Origin: Gramella sp. KN1008
Lineage (GTDB): Bacteria; Bacteroidota; Bacteroidia; Flavobacteriales; Flavobacteriaceae
DNA: 64,000 nt
Direction of reading: 5' to 3'
NCBI RefSeq assembly: GCF_004332155.1
Contig: NZ_SJDV01000003.1
Span: 248,001 to 312,000, forward strand
Below, one piece after another: positions 28,088-35,986 of the stretch. Positions within the stretch are counted from its first letter, which is position 1; each line of letters starts with the position of its first letter. The notes beneath the pieces are model-generated. The model was not told the DNA's origin. It did not search any database and saw nothing but the letters and a program-made list of their open reading frames with translations. The position numbers and the translations under genes are program-made.

Positions 28088-30577
28088 TTATAAACCGGCT
28101 CCGGTATTATTAGTAAAGAAAACGGCATTTACAAAGAACAGTTTTCCATTCTGCCAGAATGCCCTGAAAAGAGGATTGTCAACCATATAAATTATCGTTC
28201 CCCTGCCCATTGGCACCTCACCAAATACAAGAGAGTTATCCAGTTTTTTTACAGCTTCACTTCCGGCAAAGCCTGATACCACCTCGGGCTTGTCAATGTA
28301 AGCTACATTATAGCCTTCACTGAGGAGGGAATAAGAATCATTGCTAAGCTTAAGACTGAAATAAGTATCGTCATACCCAAAAGCCATTGGATGTGTATTG
28401 TCTACTTTTGTTTTAATGATACTGCCGGTGATCATGTTTTTGATACTTTCCCTCTCCCGTTGAGCATACGGAATAAGATTGGCTTTTGAAGATGTGGTAT
28501 CTTTCTTGGTCGTCTCATTCTCTTTTATCCCAAATCCCTCCGTACCGGCAAAGTTTTGAACAGCATTGCCAATAACGATAAGTTTTCCACCATTTTTGAT
28601 CCATGAAGTGATCTTTTCTTGCATCTCTTCGGTTAACCATTCGCTATACCAGCCAGAGGGCATGATAAGAACGTCGAATTCATCCAGATCAAGTCTTGAA
28701 AAATAATCGGTACCCAGGGGAGTAACAGGGTAATTAAGTTCCTGTTCAAAGAAATACCATATCTCCCCGAAATTTAGAGAAGAGGTTTCGTTACCCCGAA
28801 GCAACCCAATCTTCTGGTCGTTGATGATCTTGATGTCAGAAGATCCAAAATCGGGTCCGCTACCAGCAAAGCTTGTTTCTGTGGTTAACAACTGGCGTTG
28901 GTGTTCATTAGCAATTTCAATTACTTTATTATCAAAATTGTCTAAATCAAGATTGTCACTTTTAGTAATTACCAGGCTTCCGGCAGCAAATTTCTGAGAG
29001 TTGTTTTCAAATGGAACCTCACTGAAACGAACCTTTATCCCTTCTTTTATAAGCTCAGCCAGGAATGCCGCATCCTGCATACTATTCCATTTGGCGATAT
29101 ATCCTGCACCGCCAGGATTAGCATTATTCTTGATAGCCTGGGTTTCAATTTTTGTATTCCCCTGAAGTGTCCTGGTACTTGCCACGGCATCCAACCCGTA
29201 CGCATAGGGCAGGCTCCAGGCCGTTATGTCATAAGTAAGGGAATCGGCCAGTTTGGTCTTTGGCTCAAAGAGTACCTTCACCATTTTTCCTTTCGGCTGA
29301 TCGGTAGAAACTATGAGCGTATTTGAGTCAGGACTGAAATTTGAGTTATTTCCCTGTTTGTAATTATATCCATTTATACGATCGGAATTTGCATAAGAAT
29401 ATTTTATTTCATGCCTGTCAAGAAGTGCGGTAAGTGATTGGATCTTATCTGCATTTCCCTTAAGCGCATAACTTTTAAATTCAAATTCTCCTTTAGCAAA
29501 ATAATTGTTGAATTGCCTGTTGAGCTCTTCGGCGTTGTTTGAAGCTAGCTCCACTGTTGAAAGCCCGGTGGTATGGTGGTGCTCTACCCGGTCCTTTAAG
29601 GTGAGAACAGATGATTCATCGGTTACTATCCCAAGTCCGGCCCTTCCATGACCTGCCTGCTCATAGGTCATTCCTATAGAGCCCATATAGGTAGGATATG
29701 TGTCACCGTAACTTGGATAAAGCAGGTCAAAGCGTTCTCCGGTGAAGTATAACCAGCCTTCTTTATCGAAATATTTTGCGTGATTTTTTCCTATTCTCGT
29801 CTGGAAATCTCTTTGAAAAGGAGTGATGACCTCATGGAATGGTTCTGCCGCAGGAGCGAAATAATAAGGTTCGTTAATGCCTTGTTCGTGGAAGTCCACA
29901 TGCACATGAGGTAACCACTGGTTATAGATCTTTAAGCGCTGCCGGGTTTCTACCTGCGTGGCCCATGCCCAGTCACGATTCAGATCAAAGAGATAATGGT
30001 TAGGCCTTCCTCCGGGCCATGGCTCATGATGTTCGGCCGCTGCCTGGGAAGTATTATAAGGCTCGGCTTTTACCTGGTTGTACCAGTTGGCATATCTGTC
30101 CCGGCCATCGGGATTTACGCAAGGATCTATAATTACTACAGTATTTTCTAACCAATCCTGCTTTTCAGTAATAAGTTCATAAAGGGTTTTCATGGAAGCT
30201 TCAGTGCTGGAGGCTTCATTGCCATGCACATTGTAGCTTAGCCAGACTATAGCAATTTCCGAGGCTCCGCTTCCGTTGCCAATACCGGCGTTTTTTAAAT
30301 GTTCAGCTTTTATCTCCTCAAGATTCGCCAGGTTTTCTTCCGAAGAAATAACAGCATAGGTCAATGGTCTGCGTTCGTTTGTTTCTCCATAGTTATGATA
30401 TTGAACCAGCGGAGAGTTTTCCGCGACATGAGTGAAGTAGTTTACCACGTTGGCGTGCCGTGAGAACTGAGTTCCAATTTCATAACCAAGAAATTCGGAA
30501 GGGGTTTTAAGTTGCTGAGCAACAATTGCCTGGGTGGTCAGGAAAATAAGAATAAGAAAGCTAAACTGTTTTTTCAT
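28088..30577 (-). CDS. Exported M14 family zinc carboxypeptidase
   Basis: The 829-residue protein has a signal peptide (about 1-20) and an M14 carboxypeptidase domain (about 45-350): His118 and Glu121 in NVHGNEASSTEA bind zinc, DFHEQG gives the third histidine, and MTYEQAGHGR holds the catalytic glutamate. The long C-terminal part (about 400-829) includes a glutamine-amidotransferase-like Rossmann region (VLIMPSGWYSEWLTEEM and WIKNGGKLIVIGNA). It should trim peptides outside the inner membrane, with the M16 peptidase encoded nine bases later. Confidence 0.93.
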   Translation of the reverse strand: MKKQFSFLILIFLTTQAIVAQQLKTPSEFLGYEIGTQFSRHANVVNYFTHVAENSPLVQYHNYGETNERRPLTYAVISSEENLANLEEIKAEHLKNAGIGNGSGASEIAIVWLSYNVHGNEASSTEASMKTLYELITEKQDWLENTVVIIDPCVNPDGRDRYANWYNQVKAEPYNTSQAAAEHHEPWPGGRPNHYLFDLNRDWAWATQVETRQRLKIYNQWLPHVHVDFHEQGINEPYYFAPAAEPFHEVITPFQRDFQTRIGKNHAKYFDKEGWLYFTGERFDLLYPSYGDTYPTYMGSIGMTYEQAGHGRAGLGIVTDESSVLTLKDRVEHHHTTGLSTVELASNNAEELNRQFNNYFAKGEFEFKSYALKGNADKIQSLTALLDRHEIKYSYANSDRINGYNYKQGNNSNFSPDSNTLIVSTDQPKGKMVKVLFEPKTKLADSLTYDITAWSLPYAYGLDAVASTRTLQGNTKIETQAIKNNANPGGAGYIAKWNSMQDAAFLAELIKEGIKVRFSEVPFENNSQKFAAGSLVITKSDNLDLDNFDNKVIEIANEHQRQLLTTETSFAGSGPDFGSSDIKIINDQKIGLLRGNETSSLNFGEIWYFFEQELNYPVTPLGTDYFSRLDLDEFDVLIMPSGWYSEWLTEEMQEKITSWIKNGGKLIVIGNAVQNFAGTEGFGIKENETTKKDTTSSKANLIPYAQRERESIKNMITGSIIKTKVDNTHPMAFGYDDTYFSLKLSNDSYSLLSEGYNVAYIDKPEVVSGFAGSEAVKKLDNSLVFGEVPMGRGTIIYMVDNPLFRAFWQNGKLFFVNAVFFTNNTGAGL

Positions 30578-30663
30578 CAGGTTTTGTTTATTTGTAAGCC
30601 GAGTAAAGATAGTACGTAGGCTTGAATTAACTAAAATTTACACAATAAAATCCCTATCTTCGG

Positions 30664-30671
30664 TATCTTTG
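30664..30671 (+). promoter_or_regulatory. -7 promoter box (TATCTTTG) for bshC
   Basis: A perfect TAnnTTTG match ending 18 bases before the chosen bshC ATG at 30690. It also argues against the longer reading frame that starts upstream at 30534, because that would put the promoter inside the coding region. Confidence 0.65.
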
Positions 30672-30689
30672 CAAACACAAGTAAAATCT

Positions 30690-32306
30690 ATGCCAACCGA
30701 TTGTATTTCGTATTCCGAAACCAATTACTTCTCTCCTTTAATTCTCGATTACCTGTCTGAAAAAAGTGATCTGAAGGATTTTTATACGCGTTTTCCAAAG
30801 CTCGAAAACTTCAGGGAACAGATACGGGAGAAGAAGAATTCTTACCAGGATGATATTCGGAAAGAGCTGGTAACTGTTTTAAACAAGCAATATAAAGACC
30901 TGGATATATCAGAAGAGGTAGCGCGAAATATTAAAGCTTTAGAGTCTAGGAATACCTTTACGGTGGTCACGGGTCATCAGCTGAACCTTTTCACGGGTCC
31001 TTTATATTTTCTTTATAAGATCATTTCCACTATTAACCTTACAAAACAACTTAAAGAAGAATATCCGGAAAATGATTTTGTACCGGTCTACTGGATGGCA
31101 ACCGAGGATCATGACTTCGAGGAAATAAATTTCTTTAATCTTCATGGTAAAAAGTTCAAGTGGAACAAAGCAGATGAGAAAGCCGGAAAAACTGCGGTAG
31201 GTTATCTATCTACCGAAGGCCTGGATGAGGTTTTTAAATTGTTTTCGGCTGAAATTGGGGGAGGTGAAAATGCCGACTTTCTGCGATCCCTTTTTAAGGA
31301 AGCCTACCTCGACCATGATAATCTAACCGCCGCTACCCGATTTATTGCCAATAAACTCTTCGGAAGATATGGGCTGGTGATCATCGATGCAGAGGACGCT
31401 CAACTTAAAAAGCATTTTGTCCCTTATGTTGAAAATGAACTTAGCAAACATTTGTCTTTTAAAAATTCATCAGAAGCAGTAAAAAGAATGGCTGCTCTGG
31501 GTTATAATGTTCAGGTGAATCCCAGAGAGATCAATTTATTTTATCTCACAAAAGAAATCCGGGAAAGAATTATAGAAAAGGACGGTAAATTCTTCGTGAA
31601 CGAAACTCAGATTTCCTGGAGTAAGGAAGATATACTGAAAGAGTTAAAGGAGTATCCTGAAAGGTTTAGCCCTAATGTGATGCTAAGACCATTATACCAG
31701 GAGGTGATCCTTCCTAACCTGTGTTATATAGGAGGAGGCGGGGAGCTGGCCTACTGGCTGGAGCTGAGGTCTTTTTTCGATGCTGAAAATGTACCTTTTC
31801 CCATATTATTATTAAGAAATTCCGCACTGCTTCAAACCGCTAAACAGGATAAAAAGCGGGAAAGACTGAATATTAGTTTGCATGAATTGTTTCTAAAACA
31901 ATATGAGTTGATCAATCGGAAGGTGCGTAAGATATCCAATATCGATATAGATTTTTCATCTCAAAAGCAGCATCTGGTACAGCAGTTTGAGAATATGTAT
32001 AAGCTGGCAGAGCAGACCGATAAGTCTTTCCTGGGAGCTGTAAAGGCCCAGGAAGTGAAACAGCTCAAAGGAATGGATAATCTTGAGAAGCGTTTGTTAA
32101 AAGCTCAGAAACGCAAATTAAAAGATGAAGTTGAGCGTATCGCTGAACTTCAGAATGAGCTTTTTCCCAATAAAAGTCTCCAGGAAAGACAGACTAATTT
32201 TTCTGAATTCTATGTTGAATACGGAGACGACCTTATTTCCGAATTGATGGAGAACCTGAATCCACTGGAGTCTAACTTTAAAATTCTGACTTTTGGAAAA
32301 GAATAG
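30690..32306 (+). CDS. bshC: Bacillithiol biosynthesis cysteine-adding enzyme BshC
   Basis: The 538-residue protein matches BshC, the ligase thought to add cysteine to glucosamine-malate to make bacillithiol. Family blocks are FTVVTGHQLNLFTGPLYFLYK, VPVYWMATEDHDFEEIN, and LRPLYQEVILPNLCYIGGGGE, with a coiled-coil C-terminal region (about 440-500). I chose the ATG at 30690 because the family N-terminus (MPTDCISYSETNYFS) begins there and a promoter box precedes it. bshA and bshB are not in the window. The decarboxylase gene starts one base after its stop. Confidence 0.93.
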   Translation: MPTDCISYSETNYFSPLILDYLSEKSDLKDFYTRFPKLENFREQIREKKNSYQDDIRKELVTVLNKQYKDLDISEEVARNIKALESRNTFTVVTGHQLNLFTGPLYFLYKIISTINLTKQLKEEYPENDFVPVYWMATEDHDFEEINFFNLHGKKFKWNKADEKAGKTAVGYLSTEGLDEVFKLFSAEIGGGENADFLRSLFKEAYLDHDNLTAATRFIANKLFGRYGLVIIDAEDAQLKKHFVPYVENELSKHLSFKNSSEAVKRMAALGYNVQVNPREINLFYLTKEIRERIIEKDGKFFVNETQISWSKEDILKELKEYPERFSPNVMLRPLYQEVILPNLCYIGGGGELAYWLELRSFFDAENVPFPILLLRNSALLQTAKQDKKRERLNISLHELFLKQYELINRKVRKISNIDIDFSSQKQHLVQQFENMYKLAEQTDKSFLGAVKAQEVKQLKGMDNLEKRLLKAQKRKLKDEVERIAELQNELFPNKSLQERQTNFSEFYVEYGDDLISELMENLNPLESNFKILTFGKE

Positions 32307-32307
32307 A

Positions 32308-33672
32308 ATGCACACTATAGATATGGATCTGGTAGAAATGACCCTTGATGTCATGAAGTACACCATAGACCGTATTTCTAATGTTACGCCTGAACTTGGA
32401 TCCCCTAAAAAAGAAGAAGAGCTTCTGCGAATAGTAGGAGAGACCATTACGCCTGAAGGCATTGGAGGTGAAAACGCCTTTAAATTATTTCGGGATGTGC
32501 TGGTGAAAGCCACGGTGCCGATAGACCACCCGCGTCATCTTGCATTTGTTCCTGCGGCACCTACCAGGGCTGCGATAATGTTTGACCTTGTAACTTCAGC
32601 ATCAAGTATCCATGGAGCTTACTGGATGGAAGGTGCAGGAGGAATATTCTGCGAAAATCAGGCTATGAAATGGCTGGTTTCCCTTACCAAACTGCGGGAA
32701 GGCGCTTTTGGGGTCTTTACCAGTGGCGGGACCGCCGCCAATCTTTCAGCTCTTGTTACGGCAAGGGAAGAATGGCGTGAAAATAAACCGGAATATGCCC
32801 GCGAAAGAGCCTTGTTGCTTACCTCTAATGGTGCCCACAGCTCTATCAAATCCATGGCAAAGGTGATGGATGCCGATGTGATTCTGATCGATTCTGAAGA
32901 TGAGTACCTTTCTGGCGCCGATCTTAAAACAGCAATTGATGATTTAAGTGATGAAGACCGCGCCCGACTCTTTGCCGTCGTGGCTACGGGAGGAACTACA
33001 AATGCCGGTATAATAGACGATTTAAAGACCATAGCTGAAATTTGTGAGCAGGAAAAAGTATGGTTTCATGTAGACTGTGCTTATGGAGGAGGAGCTCTCG
33101 CAGCCAATTCGGTGAGACATCTTTTTGAAGGGATTGAGAAAGCAGATAGTATTACCATAGACCCTCATAAATGGCTTTTTTCACCATATGATTGTGGTGC
33201 AGTGATCTATAAGAACCTGGAACTAGCTAAAAAAGCACATTCTCAAAAAGGAGCTTACCTTGATATATTTAAGGATGAAGGAGCCCAGGGCTTCAATCCT
33301 GCCGATTATCAGATACAGCTTACCAGGCGGCTGCGTGGTTTGCCATTATGGTTCTCGCTGGCCATGCATGGAACCAATAAATATAAAAAGGCTATAGAGC
33401 GAGGTATCGAACTTGCTCAGATCGCAGCAAGGAAAATAAAGGAGAATGACAAACTTGAATTGATTAGACCTGCGAGTTTATCGGTTGTGCTTTTTAAAAG
33501 GAAAGGCTGGAATTCTGAAGATTACCGGGATTGGACCTATAAGAATCACCGGGAAGGTTTTGCGCTTGTTACTCCTTCATTATGGAAAGATGAAAGCGTG
33601 ATCCGCTTCTGTTTCATCAATCCCGATACCACCGAGGACGATATTGATAAGATACTTGAAACTCTGGGTTAG
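32308..33672 (+). CDS. PLP-dependent amino acid decarboxylase (group II)
   Basis: The 454-residue protein is a group II pyridoxal-phosphate decarboxylase. The PLP lysine is Lys288 in DPHKWLF, preceded by FHVDCAYGGGAL with the PLP aspartate and by the TSGGTAANL loop. The family includes glutamate, aromatic amino acid, diaminobutyrate and cysteine sulfinate decarboxylases; the substrate cannot be assigned. I chose the ATG at 32308, one base after the bshC stop, over an in-frame TTG at 32293. Tight linkage to bshC indicates co-transcription. Confidence 0.92.
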   Translation: MHTIDMDLVEMTLDVMKYTIDRISNVTPELGSPKKEEELLRIVGETITPEGIGGENAFKLFRDVLVKATVPIDHPRHLAFVPAAPTRAAIMFDLVTSASSIHGAYWMEGAGGIFCENQAMKWLVSLTKLREGAFGVFTSGGTAANLSALVTAREEWRENKPEYARERALLLTSNGAHSSIKSMAKVMDADVILIDSEDEYLSGADLKTAIDDLSDEDRARLFAVVATGGTTNAGIIDDLKTIAEICEQEKVWFHVDCAYGGGALAANSVRHLFEGIEKADSITIDPHKWLFSPYDCGAVIYKNLELAKKAHSQKGAYLDIFKDEGAQGFNPADYQIQLTRRLRGLPLWFSLAMHGTNKYKKAIERGIELAQIAARKIKENDKLELIRPASLSVVLFKRKGWNSEDYRDWTYKNHREGFALVTPSLWKDESVIRFCFINPDTTEDDIDKILETLG

Positions 33673-33720
33673 GATTCCCCGGTTGGATTGCATTTTAAAA
33701 CCATTTGTATAAATTTTTGT

Positions 33721-33757
33721 ATATTCCTTCAGGTGTGAACAATTCCTGAAGGAATAT
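33721..33757. repeat. Perfect 13-bp inverted repeat
   Basis: ATATTCCTTCAGG (33721-33733) and its exact complement (33745-33757) flank an 11-base loop. There is no T-run on either strand, so it is not a standard terminator. It lies 48 bases after the decarboxylase stop and 77 bases before the NTF2-like gene. Confidence 0.7.
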
Positions 33758-33834
33758 TCTCTACTGTTCATATTGCGCCCCCACCCAGGCTTTATTTAAT
33801 GGCATTTAAGTATTAACCAATCAATATATTTATT

Positions 33835-34299
33835 ATGAAAAAACAATTTGTGCTATTAATTGCTGCAGTTTTTATTGGCTTATCGGCTTTTGCTCAGTCA
33901 TCAAATTCTACTGCCAGGGAAATTGTCGAAGAAAATTCAGAAACAATGGTGGATGCCCTGAATGATGGGGATTATGAAACTTTCGGTACTTATTTTGCTG
34001 AAGATGCCATGTTTAAATTATCCAACATTAATGCCTTAAATGGAAGAAAGGCTATAACGGCTGCTCATAAGCCAATGGCAGAACAAAAAATGAAATTAAT
34101 AATCGATACCGAGGAGGTGCTGGATTTTGGTGATTATATTCATGAAATAGGGAATTATAAAATCCAAACCCAGGAAGGGCAGACAGTAGACCAGGGGCAA
34201 TATTCCACATTATGGAAGAAGGTAAATGATTCCTGGAAAATATACAGGGATGTGGTAAGCTCTTCTATGCCGCTTCCTACCGCAGCTTCCGGCAAATAA
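33835..34299 (+). CDS. Exported NTF2/SnoaL-like protein
   Basis: The 154-residue protein has a signal peptide (about 1-20, ending AFAQ) and a cone-shaped NTF2-like fold (about 24-145): MVDALNDGDYETFGTYFAED is the helix-strand start, and the later strands (YSTLWKKVNDSWKIYRD) match SnoaL/DUF4440 domains. These domains either bind small ligands or catalyse simple reactions; none can be assigned here. It is monocistronic, with its own terminator at 34323-34350. Confidence 0.83.
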   Translation: MKKQFVLLIAAVFIGLSAFAQSSNSTAREIVEENSETMVDALNDGDYETFGTYFAEDAMFKLSNINALNGRKAITAAHKPMAEQKMKLIIDTEEVLDFGDYIHEIGNYKIQTQEGQTVDQGQYSTLWKKVNDSWKIYRDVVSSSMPLPTAASGK

Positions 34300-34322
34300 A
34301 ATTACTAACCAGCCAGCAGCAG

Positions 34323-34350
34323 AGCCTCAAGGAATTTCTTTGGGGCTTTG
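34323..34350 (+). terminator. Intrinsic terminator after the NTF2-like gene
   Basis: AGCCTCAAGGA (34323-34333) pairs with 34337-34347 around an ATT loop, with two G-T pairs, followed by TTTGTTTATT. The T-run is interrupted, so it may be a weaker terminator. Confidence 0.65.
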
Positions 34351-34414
34351 TTTATTATACCTTTAATAAAGTTAAATTTAATTCTATCCGGGTTTTATTT
34401 TAGTCTCAAATTCC

Positions 34415-34422
34415 TATTTTTG
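34415..34422 (+). promoter_or_regulatory. -7 promoter box (TATTTTTG) abutting guaA
   Basis: A perfect TAnnTTTG match ends three bases before the guaA ATG at 34426. If functional, the mRNA would begin at or inside the start codon. Confidence 0.5.
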
Positions 34423-34425
34423 CGC

Positions 34426-35955
34426 ATGCAAAACAACGTACTCATCCTAGACTTTGGCTCTCAGTACACCCAGCTTATCGCGCGAAGAGTAAGAGAGCTT
34501 AATATTTACTGCGAAATTTATCCTTATCACAAAATTCCAGACGATTTATCAGGCTTTAGAGCGGTTATCCTTTCAGGAAGTCCTTTCTCGGTACGAGCCG
34601 ATGATGCTCCACATCCTGATCTTTCTCAGATCAGGGGAAAACTGCCTGTGCTGGCCGTATGTTACGGAGCGCAATATCTGGCTCATTTTAATGGAGGGAA
34701 GGTAGAACCTTCAGATACGCGTGAATTTGGGCGTGCGAATCTTTCTGTGATCAAGGATGCAGAACCTTTATTTGAAGATATCAAAGAGAATTCCCAGGTA
34801 TGGATGAGTCATAGTGACTCTATTATAGAATTACCTACAAATGCTGTAAGGCTTGCCAGTACCACTGACGTATTGAATGCGGCTTACCGTATTGATGGCG
34901 AAGAAACTTACGCGATACAGTTTCATCCTGAAGTATACCATTCTACAGATGGAAAGCAGCTACTTGAGAATTTTCTTGTGAGAATTGCAGGCACAGAACA
35001 AACCTGGACTCCGGGAGCCTTTGTAGATCTTACTGTTTCAGAATTAAAGGAAAAGATTGGTAACGATAAGGTAGTGCTGGGACTTAGCGGTGGTGTTGAT
35101 TCTACCGTGGCTGCAGTGTTGCTTAATAAAGCGATAGGGGATAATCTCTATTGTATTTTTGTGAATAACGGATTACTGAGAAAGAATGAGTTTGAGAGCG
35201 TTCTGGATCAGTATAAACATATGGGGCTTAACGTAAAGGGAGTAGATGCTTCGGCACGTTTTTTGGACGCGCTCAAGGGTCTCAGTGACCCTGAAGCCAA
35301 ACGTAAGGCCATTGGGAATACGTTCATAGAGGTTTTTGATGATGAAGCCCATCATATCCAGGATGTGGTTTTTCTCGCACAGGGTACAATTTATCCTGAT
35401 GTGATAGAATCTGTTTCCGTTAACGGGCCTTCGGTTACTATAAAATCCCATCATAATGTAGGTGGTTTGCCTGATTTCATGAAATTGAAAGTGGTGGAGC
35501 CGCTGCGAATGTTGTTCAAGGATGAAGTTAGAAGGGTTGGAAAGGAACTTGGAATTGCAAAGGAACTGCTTGGCAGACACCCATTTCCGGGGCCCGGACT
35601 GGCGATAAGGATACTGGGAGATATTACTGCAGAAAAAGTTCGAATCCTTCAGGAAGTGGATCATATCTTCATTCAGGGATTGAAAGACTGGATGCTGTAT
35701 GATAAGGTTTGGCAAGCAGGAGCGATCCTTTTACCGGTACAATCGGTGGGGGTGATGGGAGATGAAAGAACCTATGAGCAGGTGGTTGCTCTTCGTGCAG
35801 TTGAATCTACAGATGGTATGACAGCCGATTGGGTGAATTTACCGTATGAATTTTTACAAAAGACATCCAATACAATAATTAACAGGGTTAAGGGCGTTAA
35901 TAGAGTGGTGTATGACATTAGTTCGAAGCCACCAGCCACTATAGAATGGGAATAA
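34426..35955 (+). CDS. guaA: GMP synthase (glutamine-hydrolysing)
   Basis: The 509-residue enzyme converts XMP to GMP with glutamine and ATP. The class I glutaminase domain (about 1-195) holds the nucleophile Cys79 in AVCYGAQYL and FHPEV with the catalytic His and Glu; the ATP-pyrophosphatase domain has the SGGVDST P-loop (near 224) and the C-terminal dimerisation domain ends in PPATIEWE. The start at 34426 matches the conserved [14 protein letters not shown]; an in-frame extension upstream is not conserved-looking. It is followed after 31 bases by the LysM fusion gene. Confidence 0.97.
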   Translation: MQNNVLILDFGSQYTQLIARRVRELNIYCEIYPYHKIPDDLSGFRAVILSGSPFSVRADDAPHPDLSQIRGKLPVLAVCYGAQYLAHFNGGKVEPSDTREFGRANLSVIKDAEPLFEDIKENSQVWMSHSDSIIELPTNAVRLASTTDVLNAAYRIDGEETYAIQFHPEVYHSTDGKQLLENFLVRIAGTEQTWTPGAFVDLTVSELKEKIGNDKVVLGLSGGVDSTVAAVLLNKAIGDNLYCIFVNNGLLRKNEFESVLDQYKHMGLNVKGVDASARFLDALKGLSDPEAKRKAIGNTFIEVFDDEAHHIQDVVFLAQGTIYPDVIESVSVNGPSVTIKSHHNVGGLPDFMKLKVVEPLRMLFKDEVRRVGKELGIAKELLGRHPFPGPGLAIRILGDITAEKVRILQEVDHIFIQGLKDWMLYDKVWQAGAILLPVQSVGVMGDERTYEQVVALRAVESTDGMTADWVNLPYEFLQKTSNTIINRVKGVNRVVYDISSKPPATIEWE

Positions 35956-35986
35956 TTAGAACCATTTTTTATCTAAATAGATTATA

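Noticed and set aside
30534..30689. N-terminal extension of BshC
   Set aside because: The extension is basic and hydrophobic without family match, lies opposite the M14 signal peptide, and contains the bshC promoter box at 30664-30671.
34348..34425. N-terminal extension of GuaA
   Set aside because: Conserved GuaA sequence starts at [14 protein letters not shown]; the extension overlaps the upstream terminator and promoter box.
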